DNA of 64,000 bases from Flavihumibacter cheonanensis (GTDB taxonomy: Bacteria > Bacteroidota > Bacteroidia > Chitinophagales > Chitinophagaceae). Each line of letters opens with the position of its first letter. The first letter of the stretch is position 1. The DNA lies in NCBI RefSeq assembly GCF_022352215.1, contig NZ_JAKRWF010000001.1, forward strand, positions 1,550,001 through 1,614,000, in the 5' to 3' direction. The notes under the pieces are model-generated. The model ran no database searches. It was not told where the DNA came from and saw nothing but the letters and a program-made list of their open reading frames with translations. Below, piece by piece: positions 1-9,300 of the stretch. Made by a program: the position numbers and the translations under genes.

Positions 1-407
1 CACCAAAATTGCCGGAGAAACCATTGTTCAGTCGCCATGCAGAACAACCCCATTTTGTTGTAATTGTACTAACGAATGTGGATCCCGTATATGTTAATGA
101 AACAAAAAATGCATTTGATCGCTATCACCGGGAAAAATATTATAACCAGCCAATGAATGTAGCCATTACTTCAATTGCTGATACGGTGAAGCTGGTTACT
201 ATTCGCGGCATGGCAAATGAAGCTGCTGCACTCGATTATATTGAAAGGGCAAAAGCACTGGCTGAACGTGATATCATTCCCTGGATGAAAAAGGAAAACT
301 ATTATTTTATGCCGGTAGCGGAAGACAATCTGAATTTATTACTTGACAGCACCAATTTGCCGGCGTACAGAAGTTTTCTGCAACAGGTATTCCCTAATTT
401 AAAGTAA
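1..407 (+). CDS. C-terminal end of a large TPR/PorW(SprE)-like protein (partial)
   Basis: The reading frame is open to the window edge (a TTG at 9 is only an internal Leu codon), so this is the last ~135 residues of a longer protein. The visible part has a hydrophobic strand (HFVVIVLTNVDP) followed by an alpha/beta pattern and ends in a YRSFLQQVFP helix. This resembles the C-terminal domain of the tetratricopeptide lipoprotein PorW/SprE, a type IX secretion and gliding component of Bacteroidota. The match is from memory of the family and the TPR part is outside the window, so function is tentative. It ends 25 nt before the PBP gene and is probably co-transcribed with it. Confidence 0.55.
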   Translation, partial: PKLPEKPLFSRHAEQPHFVVIVLTNVDPVYVNETKNAFDRYHREKYYNQPMNVAITSIADTVKLVTIRGMANEAAALDYIERAKALAERDIIPWMKKENYYFMPVAEDNLNLLLDSTNLPAYRSFLQQVFPNLK

Positions 408-432
408 ACAGCTCCGTTCGAAAAACAACAAT

Positions 433-2838
433 ATGAAACAGGTAACACGCGTATTTTGGAAAATTTTCTTCATTGGCTTTGGACTCTTCCTGGTGTTGAT
501 CTTATCCATCAATCTCGGAGTGTTTGGCAAACTACCTTCTCTCAGTGAATTGGAGAACCCGTCTATACTCCAGGCAACAGAAGTGTATGCTGCAGATGGA
601 ACACTAATGGGAAAATATTTTCGGGATCGGGGCAACAGAAGTAATGTGGAGTATCGGGATATCAGCAAACATGCAGTAAATGCCCTGATAGCAACGGAAG
701 ATGAACGTTTTTTTGATCATTCAGGAATTGATGGAAAATCGGTTTTGCGTGCCATTATATTCCTTGGACGGGAGGGAGGTGGCTCTACCATTACACAGCA
801 GTTGGCGCTCAACATGTTTGCTGAGCGCTCCAAAAATCCAATCCTTCGCGTTGTGCAGAAGCTGAAGGAATGGGTTATCGCCATTAAGCTGGAAAGAAAT
901 TTTACTAAACAGGAAATATTAACGCTTTATCTCAATACAGTTCCGTTTGGAGAGAATGTTTATGGTATCCGCAATGCATCGCTGACATTTTTTCAAAAAG
1001 AGCCCGACCGTCTGGCACCTGAGGAAGCAGCTGTATTGATTGGACTATTAAAGGGGAATACCCTTTACAATCCAAGAAGAAACCCGAAGGCGGCTGTTAG
1101 TCGCCGTAATGTAGTACTGGACCAGATGACCAAAAACGGGTACCTCACAGAAGAAGAAGGAGCTAAACTGAAGAAAAAGCCGATAGCACTCAATTACCGG
1201 AAGCAGGATGAAACTGCCGGATTAGCACCCTATTTCCGTGAAGTACTCAGAGAAGATATAAAGAAATGGTGTAAGGAAACCACCAACCCTGCTACCGGTG
1301 AACCTTATGATATTTACAAAGATGGATTGCGAATTTATACAACCATCAATCCACGCATGCAGATCTATGCGGAAGAAGCAGTTGCCAAACACATGCCGGT
1401 ATTACAGAAAGCCATGGATGCCCAGTCTTCCATAAAAAAAGGAACGGTTTGGGAAGGGCGGAACAGTGTACTGGAAGCAGCCATGAAAGCAAGCGACCGT
1501 TGGAAAAATGGCAAAGAAGATGGAATGACAGAAGAAGAATTACGGAAAAGTTTTAAAACCAAAACACCGATGAAAGTTTTTGCGTGGAATTCACGCAGGG
1601 AAAAGGATACGGTGATGACTCCGCTGGATTCCATTAAATACCATCGCCAAATGCTGCAAACTTCCTTTATGGTAATGGATCCGATTACAGGTGAAGTTAA
1701 AGCATGGGTAGGTGGAATTGATTTTAAAACCTATAAGTTTGATCACGCTAATATTAATACCAAACGTCAGGTAGGTTCCAGCATCAAACCATTTTTATAT
1801 TGTCAGGCAATAGAAGAAGCAGGTTTTACACCGGAAACTCCGGTTGAAAATGTAGCACAGGATTTTCCAGGATTCGGATTGGTACCAGCAAAGGGTGTGT
1901 GTAAAGGAAATACAGTATCAATGGCAACAGCCCTCACTTATTCCTACAACTGTGCAACTGCCTATATTATGAAGCAGATAGGGCCCAAACGTTTTGTTGA
2001 ATTCCTGCACAATATCAATATTAAAAGTAAAATGGACCCCTACCCTTCTATTTGTTTGGGTGCAGTGGATTTGTCTATGTATGAAATGTTGTATGGCTAT
2101 ACCATGTTTGCCAATAACGGATTCAGCACCGAACCCATTTATATTACAAGAATCGAAGACCGTAACGGCAACGTGCTCGAAAGTTTCCAGACCCGAATGA
2201 ACCAGGTAATTAGTGAAGCTGCGGCCTATACAACTACAAAAATGTTAGGCGGACCAGTAGAAGTAGGCACAGCCGCAGGTTTAAGAGCCCGATTGGGAGC
2301 TGCCGAGATGGCGGGTAAAACAGGAACCACGAATGACAATGCCGATGCCTGGTTTATTGGATTTACCCCACAGTTGCTGGGTGGAACCTGGGTAGGATGT
2401 GATGATCGATTTATCCGTATCGAAAACAACCTCGGGTATGGCGGACAGGCATCAAGACCAATTTGGGAGTATTTTTTCCAGAAAGTTTATGCAGACAAAA
2501 CACTTGGTATAGACAAGGACGCCCGTTTTGCGCAACCGGAACAAATGCGCAATGAAGTGATGTACGATTACATGAACATAATTGACCAGGCGCCGCTGCC
2601 GGGTGCGGAAGGTGAAGACCAGGGTAATGGAGCAGCTGATCAATACCTGATGGATCCGGTTGATAACTATGTACCTATTGAGTCGGAGATTCCAAAGGAA
2701 GAACAGGATGTATTAAAGGAAGCGCGGCAGTCAGAAAAGAAAAACGATAAAAAAGCTCCAGACACACCCGCTGATGAACCTAAGAAAAAAGGAATATTGA
2801 GAAAGATTTTTGGAGGTAAGAAGAACAAGGAACAATAA
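433..2838 (+). CDS. class A penicillin-binding protein (PBP1A type, transglycosylase/transpeptidase)
   Basis: This is a bifunctional peptidoglycan synthase of 801 residues. An N-terminal anchor (about residues 8-30) is followed by a GT51 glycosyltransferase with the EDERFFDHSG motif (catalytic Glu89) and GGGSTITQQLA. The transpeptidase domain has SSIK (nucleophile Ser449, Lys452), a SYN motif (TYSYNCAT) and KTGTT. The ~110-residue tail is acidic, then lysine-rich, and looks disordered. It would polymerise lipid II and cross-link glycan strands at the outer face of the inner membrane. A second, shorter class A enzyme (PBP1C) lies at 40998-43298. The ATG at 433 gives a normal N-terminus with the membrane anchor. 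Confidence 0.95.
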   Translation: MKQVTRVFWKIFFIGFGLFLVLILSINLGVFGKLPSLSELENPSILQATEVYAADGTLMGKYFRDRGNRSNVEYRDISKHAVNALIATEDERFFDHSGIDGKSVLRAIIFLGREGGGSTITQQLALNMFAERSKNPILRVVQKLKEWVIAIKLERNFTKQEILTLYLNTVPFGENVYGIRNASLTFFQKEPDRLAPEEAAVLIGLLKGNTLYNPRRNPKAAVSRRNVVLDQMTKNGYLTEEEGAKLKKKPIALNYRKQDETAGLAPYFREVLREDIKKWCKETTNPATGEPYDIYKDGLRIYTTINPRMQIYAEEAVAKHMPVLQKAMDAQSSIKKGTVWEGRNSVLEAAMKASDRWKNGKEDGMTEEELRKSFKTKTPMKVFAWNSRREKDTVMTPLDSIKYHRQMLQTSFMVMDPITGEVKAWVGGIDFKTYKFDHANINTKRQVGSSIKPFLYCQAIEEAGFTPETPVENVAQDFPGFGLVPAKGVCKGNTVSMATALTYSYNCATAYIMKQIGPKRFVEFLHNINIKSKMDPYPSICLGAVDLSMYEMLYGYTMFANNGFSTEPIYITRIEDRNGNVLESFQTRMNQVISEAAAYTTTKMLGGPVEVGTAAGLRARLGAAEMAGKTGTTNDNADAWFIGFTPQLLGGTWVGCDDRFIRIENNLGYGGQASRPIWEYFFQKVYADKTLGIDKDARFAQPEQMRNEVMYDYMNIIDQAPLPGAEGEDQGNGAADQYLMDPVDNYVPIESEIPKEEQDVLKEARQSEKKNDKKAPDTPADEPKKKGILRKIFGGKKNKEQ

Positions 2839-2848
2839 AATTTCATAG

Positions 2849-2893
2849 GTGGCCCACTCATTCGGAAGAAGCCCTTCCGGATGAGCAGGCCAC
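2849..2893. terminator. long hairpin between convergent genes (PBP1A and lanC)
   Basis: Arms GTGGCC / GGCCAC, CTCAT / ATGAG and CGGAAG / CTTCCG form one long imperfect stem with a 5-nt loop. It lies 10 nt after the PBP stop and 15 nt from the lanC stop. There is no good U-tract on either strand, so it may act as a bidirectional 3'-end stabiliser rather than as an intrinsic terminator. Confidence 0.6.
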
Positions 2894-2908
2894 AGGTTTA
2901 ATGGTACA

Positions 2909-4132
2909 TTAGTTTATCAAAAAGAATTCTTTCCATTGTCCTTTATTGGGATATACTGCATCCTGCAGCACCAGTGAAATTCCTGGCAAACCTTCCAAAA
3001 GAGAAAGATCCCGATCCTCATAATCCAGATTTATATGCCCACGTTTCAATAATTCAAGGCATCGCTGAATCCAGGAAGTTGAAGCTTTTTTATAGTAAGC
3101 ATGACCGCTGACGGTGGATAAGGAATTGTACATGGCAGCAATACCTGCAGCGCCATGACAAAACTGAGCATCAACGCACATGGTGGAGGAGGCGTCTAAA
3201 CGTTCCAGTGAGCTGGCACCAATCAAATCGGCTATTTCTATATATTGTTTAATACCAAAGCTCAGCCCAACCTTATAGAGTAGGAAAGCCTGATTCAAAT
3301 CTCCATAACACCAGGCCAGTCTGTTGTTATATGTTTTTTCTTTGGTTGCTTCATGAACGGAATTTGGGAATATAGAATACCTGTTATTTTCAGGATCAGT
3401 TGGCATCGTTTGTTTTAAGAGCAGGGAAATCATGGAACGTATGGTATCATGCAACTGCTCAAAAAGCACCCCCTCTTCAAACGCTTTTAACAGAACCAGA
3501 ATGAAGCCTGTTTGTCCATGTGACAAACTAAGATTGATCTCACTGGTTTCTTCTTTTGAAACAATATAGTTCCTGATAAAACTTCCCTGTTTATTGTGAA
3601 CTACTTTTCTAAGTATTGCTTCAATCAGACATTCTGCATGCAGTTGAATGGCTGGATCAGGTAATCTGTCAATAAAATAATTAAGCACTCCAAATGCACC
3701 ATGCAGGTAATCATTGAAATCATGATCAACCTGATGAAGTGCCTGTTTCAGCAAAAATTTATCAATCTCCTCAAACTCATGGAGATCCTGATAGATGTAT
3801 TGTTTTTTAGTAAGATAATTCAGAAGCGACATAAACCCGCCTAGTCCTGTACTCAAGGAAGGGTTTAATAAAGAACTACCACTTTCATTGAAATGACTAA
3901 ACACTTCATCCAGATAATTGCGGCCTTTTTCAATGTGTTCTTCGGCACCGGTATACTCAAAACTGGTGTAATGATAAAGTGATAATCCGAGTTTTCCCAG
4001 GAAAAGTGAATCATTAGCAGCATTGCCAATACTAATTGAGTGATCAATCGTTTTGATCTGGCTGATAATATCTTTTGAAATACCTGATGAAGTTGGTGTG
4101 GAAAAATCAACAGGATATGGGTTGACTTGCAT
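2909..4132 (-). CDS. lanC: lanthionine synthetase C family cyclase (LanC)
   Basis: A 407-residue LanC-like cyclase. The zinc and catalytic residues of the family are all visible: His205 in SHGQTGF, Cys275 in AWCYGD, and Cys325-His326 in CHGAAG. Their spacing is close to that in NisC. Further GxxG-type barrel repeats occur (YLHGAFG at ~142, LLEGLPG at ~378). The family adds a cysteine thiol to dehydroalanine or dehydrobutyrine to form (methyl)lanthionine rings. It is the last gene of the lan cluster, separated from the LytTR gene by 87 nt that carry a probable promoter and a 14-bp motif shared with the precursor gene. All key residues are intact, so activity is expected. Confidence 0.9.
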   Translation of the reverse strand: MQVNPYPVDFSTPTSSGISKDIISQIKTIDHSISIGNAANDSLFLGKLGLSLYHYTSFEYTGAEEHIEKGRNYLDEVFSHFNESGSSLLNPSLSTGLGGFMSLLNYLTKKQYIYQDLHEFEEIDKFLLKQALHQVDHDFNDYLHGAFGVLNYFIDRLPDPAIQLHAECLIEAILRKVVHNKQGSFIRNYIVSKEETSEINLSLSHGQTGFILVLLKAFEEGVLFEQLHDTIRSMISLLLKQTMPTDPENNRYSIFPNSVHEATKEKTYNNRLAWCYGDLNQAFLLYKVGLSFGIKQYIEIADLIGASSLERLDASSTMCVDAQFCHGAAGIAAMYNSLSTVSGHAYYKKASTSWIQRCLELLKRGHINLDYEDRDLSLLEGLPGISLVLQDAVYPNKGQWKEFFLIN

Positions 4133-4149
4133 AACTTTTATTTACAGGA

Positions 4150-4197
4150 TAAAAGTAAATGCCGTATTCCCAAAATCTAAGTTTAATACACTAACTG
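4150..4197 (-). promoter_or_regulatory. putative regulated promoter of lanC
   Basis: Read on the minus strand, the motif CAGTTAGTGTATTA (4197-4184) is followed, 35 nt after its CAGTT, by TACTTTTA, which resembles the Bacteroidota -7 box TAnnTTTG. The same motif with the same 35-nt spacing precedes the lanthipeptide precursor gene. No clear -33 TTTG is present, which would fit an activator-dependent promoter. The assignment is inference from the two-site comparison. Confidence 0.45.
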
Positions 4198-4219
4198 GCT
4201 ATTTGTAAGGACATATTCC

Positions 4220-4939
4220 TTATTTCATGGTACTATCCCTGGTACGGGATACCAATTGATCCTTGTAAATATCACCAATAGGAACTTGTTCCACCCGGTT
4301 CCGCAATTTGAGAATATTGTTTTCTATGGAAACAATATTTTTAAACGGCACAATAAAGGAGCGATGTACACGTACAAATATATTTTTGGGTAACCGATCC
4401 TCTATATCTTTTAAATTAAGCAAGGTCAGAATTTTTTCTTTGCCTTTGTGAAAGGCGACGTAATTTTTTTGTCCCTCAATAAAATCAATTTCATCATAAT
4501 TGATTTTAACAAGTTTTCCTCTTTGTTCTGTTTTCACAAAAATGTAATCATTCGGAATGGTATCAACAACTGCCACTTTACCGGCCATGATAATTCCCAT
4601 AGCACGTTGTACAGCTTTCATAAAACGAGGAAATGCAATTGGCTTCATCAGATAATCCACCGCTTCATAATCAAATGCATCCAATGCAAAATCAGAATAG
4701 GCAGTACAAAAAATAACCCTGGTATGATTACCAACAATTTTAAGGATATCAATACCACTCATTTCTTCCATCTGGATATCAAGAAATACCAAATCAGGCT
4801 TATGCCTGTTGATCAGATCAATTCCAGTAATTGGATTGGTGGAGGTAGCAATCAGTTCCAGGTGTTCAATCTTGGAAACATAATTCACCAGCACATCAAT
4901 TGCTGCCTTCTCATCATCTATAATCATGCATCTAACCAT
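4220..4939 (-). CDS. LytTR-type response regulator
   Basis: A 239-residue regulator with an N-terminal receiver domain (acidic pocket Asp8/Asp9, phosphoacceptor Asp54 in VFLDIQM, conserved Lys in YLMKPI) and a C-terminal LytTR DNA-binding domain (about residues 135-235, with IDFIEGQKNYVAFH and FVRVHRSFIVP). The gene starts 6 nt after the histidine kinase stop, so the two are an operonic pair. Its place between the lanthipeptide precursor and lanC suggests that it controls this cluster. LytTR proteins usually activate from direct-repeat sites, and a motif fitting the LytTR half-site pattern lies upstream of the precursor. Confidence 0.93.
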   Translation of the reverse strand: MVRCMIIDDEKAAIDVLVNYVSKIEHLELIATSTNPITGIDLINRHKPDLVFLDIQMEEMSGIDILKIVGNHTRVIFCTAYSDFALDAFDYEAVDYLMKPIAFPRFMKAVQRAMGIIMAGKVAVVDTIPNDYIFVKTEQRGKLVKINYDEIDFIEGQKNYVAFHKGKEKILTLLNLKDIEDRLPKNIFVRVHRSFIVPFKNIVSIENNILKLRNRVEQVPIGDIYKDQLVSRTRDSTMK

Positions 4940-4945
4940 ACGATA

Positions 4946-5962
4946 TCATACATACAGGGTTAACTCCAGCGTATAGAATTCCTCTTCATTATTTGTTTCC
5001 ACTTCATATTTCCCTTTGTAGGAAACATCCAGTCGTTTCAAAACATTCTGGATACCAATTCCACTGCTTTTCTCAAACACTTTTTTCTTTTTCTTATTAC
5101 GGCAATAAAAACGAATCCTGTCCTGATAGGCATCCAGCCGGATAATCAAAGGATGGGAGCTGTTTTTTAATTCGCCGTATTTAAGCGCATTTTCAACAAA
5201 GGTAATGAATACGAGCGGTGGAATGGTAAAATCTCCCACCGGTCCGCTTACTGAAAAGTCAATCTGGAGTTCGTTGGAAAACCTTAGCTGGTGGATATCG
5301 ATCAGGTTATGGAGGTGATGAACTTCATCTTTAAGGTTAACCATGCCATTATCCTTATCTAGTCCCTCTATGCTATAGCGCATGATTTCAGACAGTTTCA
5401 GGATGTTATCGGCCAGTTCTTCTGAATAATACTGGGCATGAGAAAACAGTGTATTCAGGGTATTGTATAAAAAGTGGGGGTTTACCTGGGCTTTCAGGAA
5501 GTTATATTCGGTATGAAGTTGCTGGATTTCCAGCTGGCGGTTATTTAGTTCAAGTTCCTGGATTCGCTTTTGTCGTTCGAGGGAATAGATAAAATAGGAG
5601 TACCCAAGTGCAAATATGCTGTACTGCATGTAATAAGCTAACGAATAGCCAATTTCTTCTCTGTTTTTGACAAACTCAACAAAATCAAATTGACCATAAA
5701 ACAAAAGTATCAAATACCTTAAAAAATAGAAAGCAGGAAACAAGAATAACAAAAGCACAACCTTTCGTATCCTTGTTTTATGGTTTGCAAAAATACCCTT
5801 AAACAAGATGTTAGTGCAAAAATAGAACCATCCAATACTGGGTATGTAATAAGCTAATGATGGTAAAATCACAATCTCACCTCTGGTCACTAAAACCATC
5901 ATCTGAGTTGTTCCGATCCATGTAACCCAGACAAGCAAATGCTTTAGAAATTTGGTGTGCAT
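4946..5962 (-). CDS. LytS-family sensor histidine kinase
   Basis: A membrane kinase of the His_kinase (PF06580) type, about 338 residues from the chosen ATG at 5962. An ATG four codons upstream (5974) also exists but lies inside a 14-bp stem. The chosen ATG is preceded by AGG at suitable spacing. About four hydrophobic segments span the first ~130 residues, then a short coiled coil (LELNNRQLEIQQLHTEY) and the H-box VNPHFLYNTLN (His167 counted from the upstream ATG). A HATPase domain follows, with FVENALKYG and SGIGIQNVLKRL. The signal sensed is unknown; membrane integration fits sensing of a secreted peptide or envelope stress. Confidence 0.92.
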   Translation of the reverse strand: MHTKFLKHLLVWVTWIGTTQMMVLVTRGEIVILPSLAYYIPSIGWFYFCTNILFKGIFANHKTRIRKVVLLLFLFPAFYFLRYLILLFYGQFDFVEFVKNREEIGYSLAYYMQYSIFALGYSYFIYSLERQKRIQELELNNRQLEIQQLHTEYNFLKAQVNPHFLYNTLNTLFSHAQYYSEELADNILKLSEIMRYSIEGLDKDNGMVNLKDEVHHLHNLIDIHQLRFSNELQIDFSVSGPVGDFTIPPLVFITFVENALKYGELKNSSHPLIIRLDAYQDRIRFYCRNKKKKKVFEKSSGIGIQNVLKRLDVSYKGKYEVETNNEEEFYTLELTLYV

Positions 5963-5968
5963 TTTTTC

Positions 5969-6015
5969 CTGCATTCAGAATTATTTCAGCATATAGTTAC
6001 AAATTCTGAATGCAG
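5969..6015 (-). promoter_or_regulatory. 14-bp perfect inverted repeat between precursor and kinase genes
   Basis: CTGCATTCAGAATT (5969-5982) and its exact complement (6002-6015) flank a 19-nt spacer. In the transcript this forms a strong stem just before the kinase ribosome-binding region, and an upstream in-frame ATG is buried in it. There is no U-tract in the direction of transcription, so an mRNA-processing or stability element, or a translational barrier, is more likely than a terminator. Many lantibiotic operons have a hairpin after the precursor gene that lowers expression of the downstream genes. Confidence 0.7.
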
Positions 6016-6034
6016 CCACCAAAAAAAGACCAGT

Positions 6035-6229
6035 TTAAATCATAATCCCGCCTTTTGTAGTTGGCTTCGGAGTAGATGGACCGCATACTTCAATGAATGA
6101 CGGTATAAACCGAATATCATTCCCCTTTACGAAAGGCTGCTGACTGGTAGGTACTTCCGCCTGCTTTACCATAATAGCAATAGTTTTCTTCTGGATATTC
6201 AGTTTGGATTTGATTTGCTCGGGTCTCAT
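6035..6229 (-). CDS. lanA: class I lanthipeptide precursor (single cysteine)
   Basis: A 64-residue peptide. Residues 8-20 (SKLNIQKKTIAIM) match the KLxLxKxTIAxL-type leader of Bacteroidota class I lanthipeptides. The C-terminal part ends IEVCGPSTPKPTTKGGIMI and has one cysteine (Cys49), Ser44, Ser52, Thr53, Thr57 and Thr58, plus upstream Thr28/Ser29. At most one lanthionine ring can form per molecule; Ser44-Cys49 is one geometric option and the C-terminal Ser/Thr are others. No GG or other clear protease site is visible. The gene sits between lanB and the two-component genes. Its identity rests on the leader pattern and context, which together are convincing. Confidence 0.85.
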   Translation of the reverse strand: MRPEQIKSKLNIQKKTIAIMVKQAEVPTSQQPFVKGNDIRFIPSFIEVCGPSTPKPTTKGGIMI

Positions 6230-6230
6230 T

Positions 6231-6267
6231 GTCAGATGATTTATTTTTAATGAATGAATTATCTGAC
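6231..6267 (-). promoter_or_regulatory. 7-bp inverted repeat abutting the precursor start codon
   Basis: GTCAGAT (6231-6237) and ATCTGAC (6261-6267) are exact complements with an A+T-rich 23-nt spacer. One arm ends one base before the ATG of the precursor gene. In RNA this hairpin could hide the initiation region; in DNA it could be an operator. Confidence 0.4.
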
Positions 6268-6271
6268 GAAA

Positions 6272-6315
6272 CTATCCCGGCCTACAGGCACCACCTTATC
6301 TATTACACCAACTGA
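6272..6315 (-). promoter_or_regulatory. putative regulated promoter of the lanthipeptide precursor
   Basis: On the minus strand the motif CAGTTGGTGTAATA (6314-6301) is followed, 35 nt after its CAGTT, by TAGTTTCG, close to the Bacteroidota -7 box TAnnTTTG. TCAGTTGGT (6315-6307) fits the published LytTR half-site pattern [TA][AC][CA]GTTN[AG][TG]. A weaker CCTGTTCGT lies exactly 21 nt upstream, in the 3' end of lanB, which is the repeat spacing expected of LytTR dimers. Confidence 0.5.
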
Positions 6316-6321
6316 CGTATT

Positions 6322-9300
6322 CTAGGTACGAACAGGTTTTTTTTGCATTTTTTCAGCATAATAATAACGATACAAAAAATCATAACAGATCATTTCATGC
6401 TGCCGCGGCTGTGATGGAAAGAGGCGATTCAATTGCATATGTATCAGGCTTGCAACCAACTCCTCCAGAATTGGATCCAGCAGCTTTTGTTGTTGAAGAA
6501 ATAATATCTCGCGCACTGCAGACTCTATTTCAGCAACTCTGAAATCCGCTCCAATAGCGGCTTCCAGCTCACGCTTCAATTGATCACGATATTTTCTGTA
6601 TCGGTAATCCAATTGCTGCTTTAAGAGTTTCCCTGTATGAAATTCTTCCGCAAAAGCGTTTTTCAGTTTTTCTACTAGTGTAGTTTTCTTATCAAGATCC
6701 CATCCAAAACAATTAAGTAATACATCAATTCCTTTCAAGCCCCAAAGCCACCTCGCATGCTCCCGCTCATCTCCTTCCGTATTACGTAACCAATGTACAG
6801 TTGCAATACTATTCTGATGAAAAATCGCTTCGACTGCTGTTATCGAACGGCTACCATACCGCGCTGTTTCGCGCTGGTAAGTGTCCAACTGGACTCTCCA
6901 GATAAATCCCTGTTGCTCGAATTCAGAAATGGATGAATGAACTAATTGTATGACTTTTCCAAATAGCTCCGGATCCCTGAGTTGAAGTCTGAACCGAATA
7001 TGAAAATGAGGATCCAGGTAGCGTATAAAGAACCATTTTTGGATCAGCCCCTCCTTTTCGAGGTATTGTGTTAGCGGATACAGGGCTTCGGTGAGAATTT
7101 TTTCCGCAGATCGACTTCCACAATATAACTTAACGTACAACCACTCCGATCCAATCGAAAAATGGTCTGCAACAGGTAAATAGTTCGGTTCGGGCAACGA
7201 ACCCGAATAGGTTGCTTCCTGCTTCTGCAGAATTGCGATAAACTGATTTGCGTGGAATGCTCCTTGCGAATTCCGGACACCAGTATGGTTGCTGTATAGA
7301 AATTCCTTAATTATCAGCATCTGATGTTTGGATAAAATATCCTGGAACAGCTGCCTCAGCAAGGGGTCGGAAAAATTGATCAATAATTCATTATCCCCAT
7401 CCGCGAGTACAATTTTTTCTGGCAGTTTCCATTTGATTAGCCAGGTTTGCAAGGTCCGATCGCGATCCACTTCATCAGCCTTTAGCAACTCCTCCCAATC
7501 CGCTTTTTCAAGGTTCCAGGTAGCAGGATGCAATACCACTTTTTTATATTGAACCCGAGGCAGGAATTTATAAACCCGGGCAACTCCTCCCCAATTAAAT
7601 TGATAGCCTCCGGAAATACCCTGGCTTTGCAGATCACATAAGAACTCATACACCGGAAGTGGCTGGATTCGAAAATTATGTGCACTGGTTAAGCGCGGGA
7701 TAATTTCCCTGTTTAATTTCCTTGATCGCAGGACCACCCGGTTGTTTCTTACAGAAACCAGTAAATCACTTGCCGGAACCTGGAATTCATCCAGCACCGA
7801 AGCTTTTGCCAGGTAAGGAATCTCATATAACCTGAATGCCGGGTGTAGCAAAATATTCCCCACTCTGCTTTCTGGCAGATGCACAATTTCTGCGTATAAA
7901 ATGGTAGGGTCCAATTCCTGCTCCCGTTGGGTTACATCGTTCACAATCTTTCCAATTTCAGGCGAACCATGTGCAAATCTGCCCAACAGATTAGCAGCAC
8001 TGGAACCAGCTGCAGACTCCAGGTATAAAACCGATTGTTCCGCATCAAGCAGCCGAAACATAAGTGACAAAGAAGGGGCAGCAACCAATTCCACTTCCTG
8101 GAATTGTTCCAGGTCTTTTTCGTCCAGTTCAATCATCAATTTCCGCTCTTCCAGCGCTTGCCGGATTTTTGCATCCCAGAATTTTTCCAGTTTTCCCCAG
8201 GGCAGAGTTTCCGGCACATCGGGCCGGATAAACACAAAATCATTGAGCAGGGGGCTTAATTCTATTCCCGAATTTCCGCGGTATGGAATACCTGTTTCCG
8301 TATCCAGGAGTTCGAGCAATGGCATTTCCCGATCTTCATATCGCTCTTTAAACAATCGAATAAACTCCTGCATTTCCTGTGCCGGCACAGGGCTCAGGCG
8401 ATGTAATGCCGCCAAAGCTTCCAGTAATTGATCCTGGTACCGGTCATGCACCTGGTTTTGTTCCAGAGAAAAAAAGAGATCACACTGAAACAGTTTGCCG
8501 GCATCAAAGGCAACCGGTAAGCGAACCAGTTCTTTCTGGATTTCTTCATAAGCCGCTTCGGGATTGATACGCTGAATATCCAATTGTTCCAATCTCTCTG
8601 CTATACCCGTTAAAAAATCAATCAGAACGCTCAGCATTTCCTGATTTTCCGCTTCCAGTCTGCCTAGAATAGATTTAAGCTGGAAAATAAACTCCGGTCC
8701 TGTAATGGCTGGTTCCAATTCACTGACCAGGACCTGGGCATCTATTAATCCATGAATGAATTCCTTCACCTCTTCGGTTGAAATTTCCGCATCCACCACC
8801 TGAGTCGCCAATTCTTCTATTCGCTTAAAATCGGTAGCTGCCAATAACACCCGATCAATGTATTCGGTACGCTGAATAGAACTGATTTTATGGACGCGAT
8901 TCCCTTCCTGGTAATAGTATTCAATGTATCTTACTTCATCACCTATTGTGTAAAGGGTTGAATTCCTCGTAAATCCAAGTTTCTCCTTTATACCAGATGC
9001 CCCTGCCAGATACTGGGCAAGTGCACAGAGAAAATGCATATCAAACCGCGTATGACGATAAAATTGATCCTGATCCAAAACCAATTTCGTATCCCCCGTA
9101 TTCCAATTCGCTACAGCACAGCCTGAAAAGAGTCCGAAAGGAGTACATCTGCTATACATTCGTGTGTAATACTTCAGTATTGCCTGTTGCATTTTTTTAA
9201 TTGCACGTGCATCGGTTTCCTCCCCTTCCAGCCATTTCACGCAGGCTGTATGTAGTACCGGTGATGCCAGGTAAACAGCTTCCATGAAAAGCTTGTCTTT

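Noticed and set aside
4448-4963. 171-residue plus-strand frame antisense to the LytTR gene
   Set aside because: Rich in Ile, Asn and His, no domain, fully inside a well-supported gene on the other strand.
7901-8431. 176-residue plus-strand frame antisense to lanB
   Set aside because: Ser/Arg-rich translation typical of the complement of a real gene; no supporting motif.
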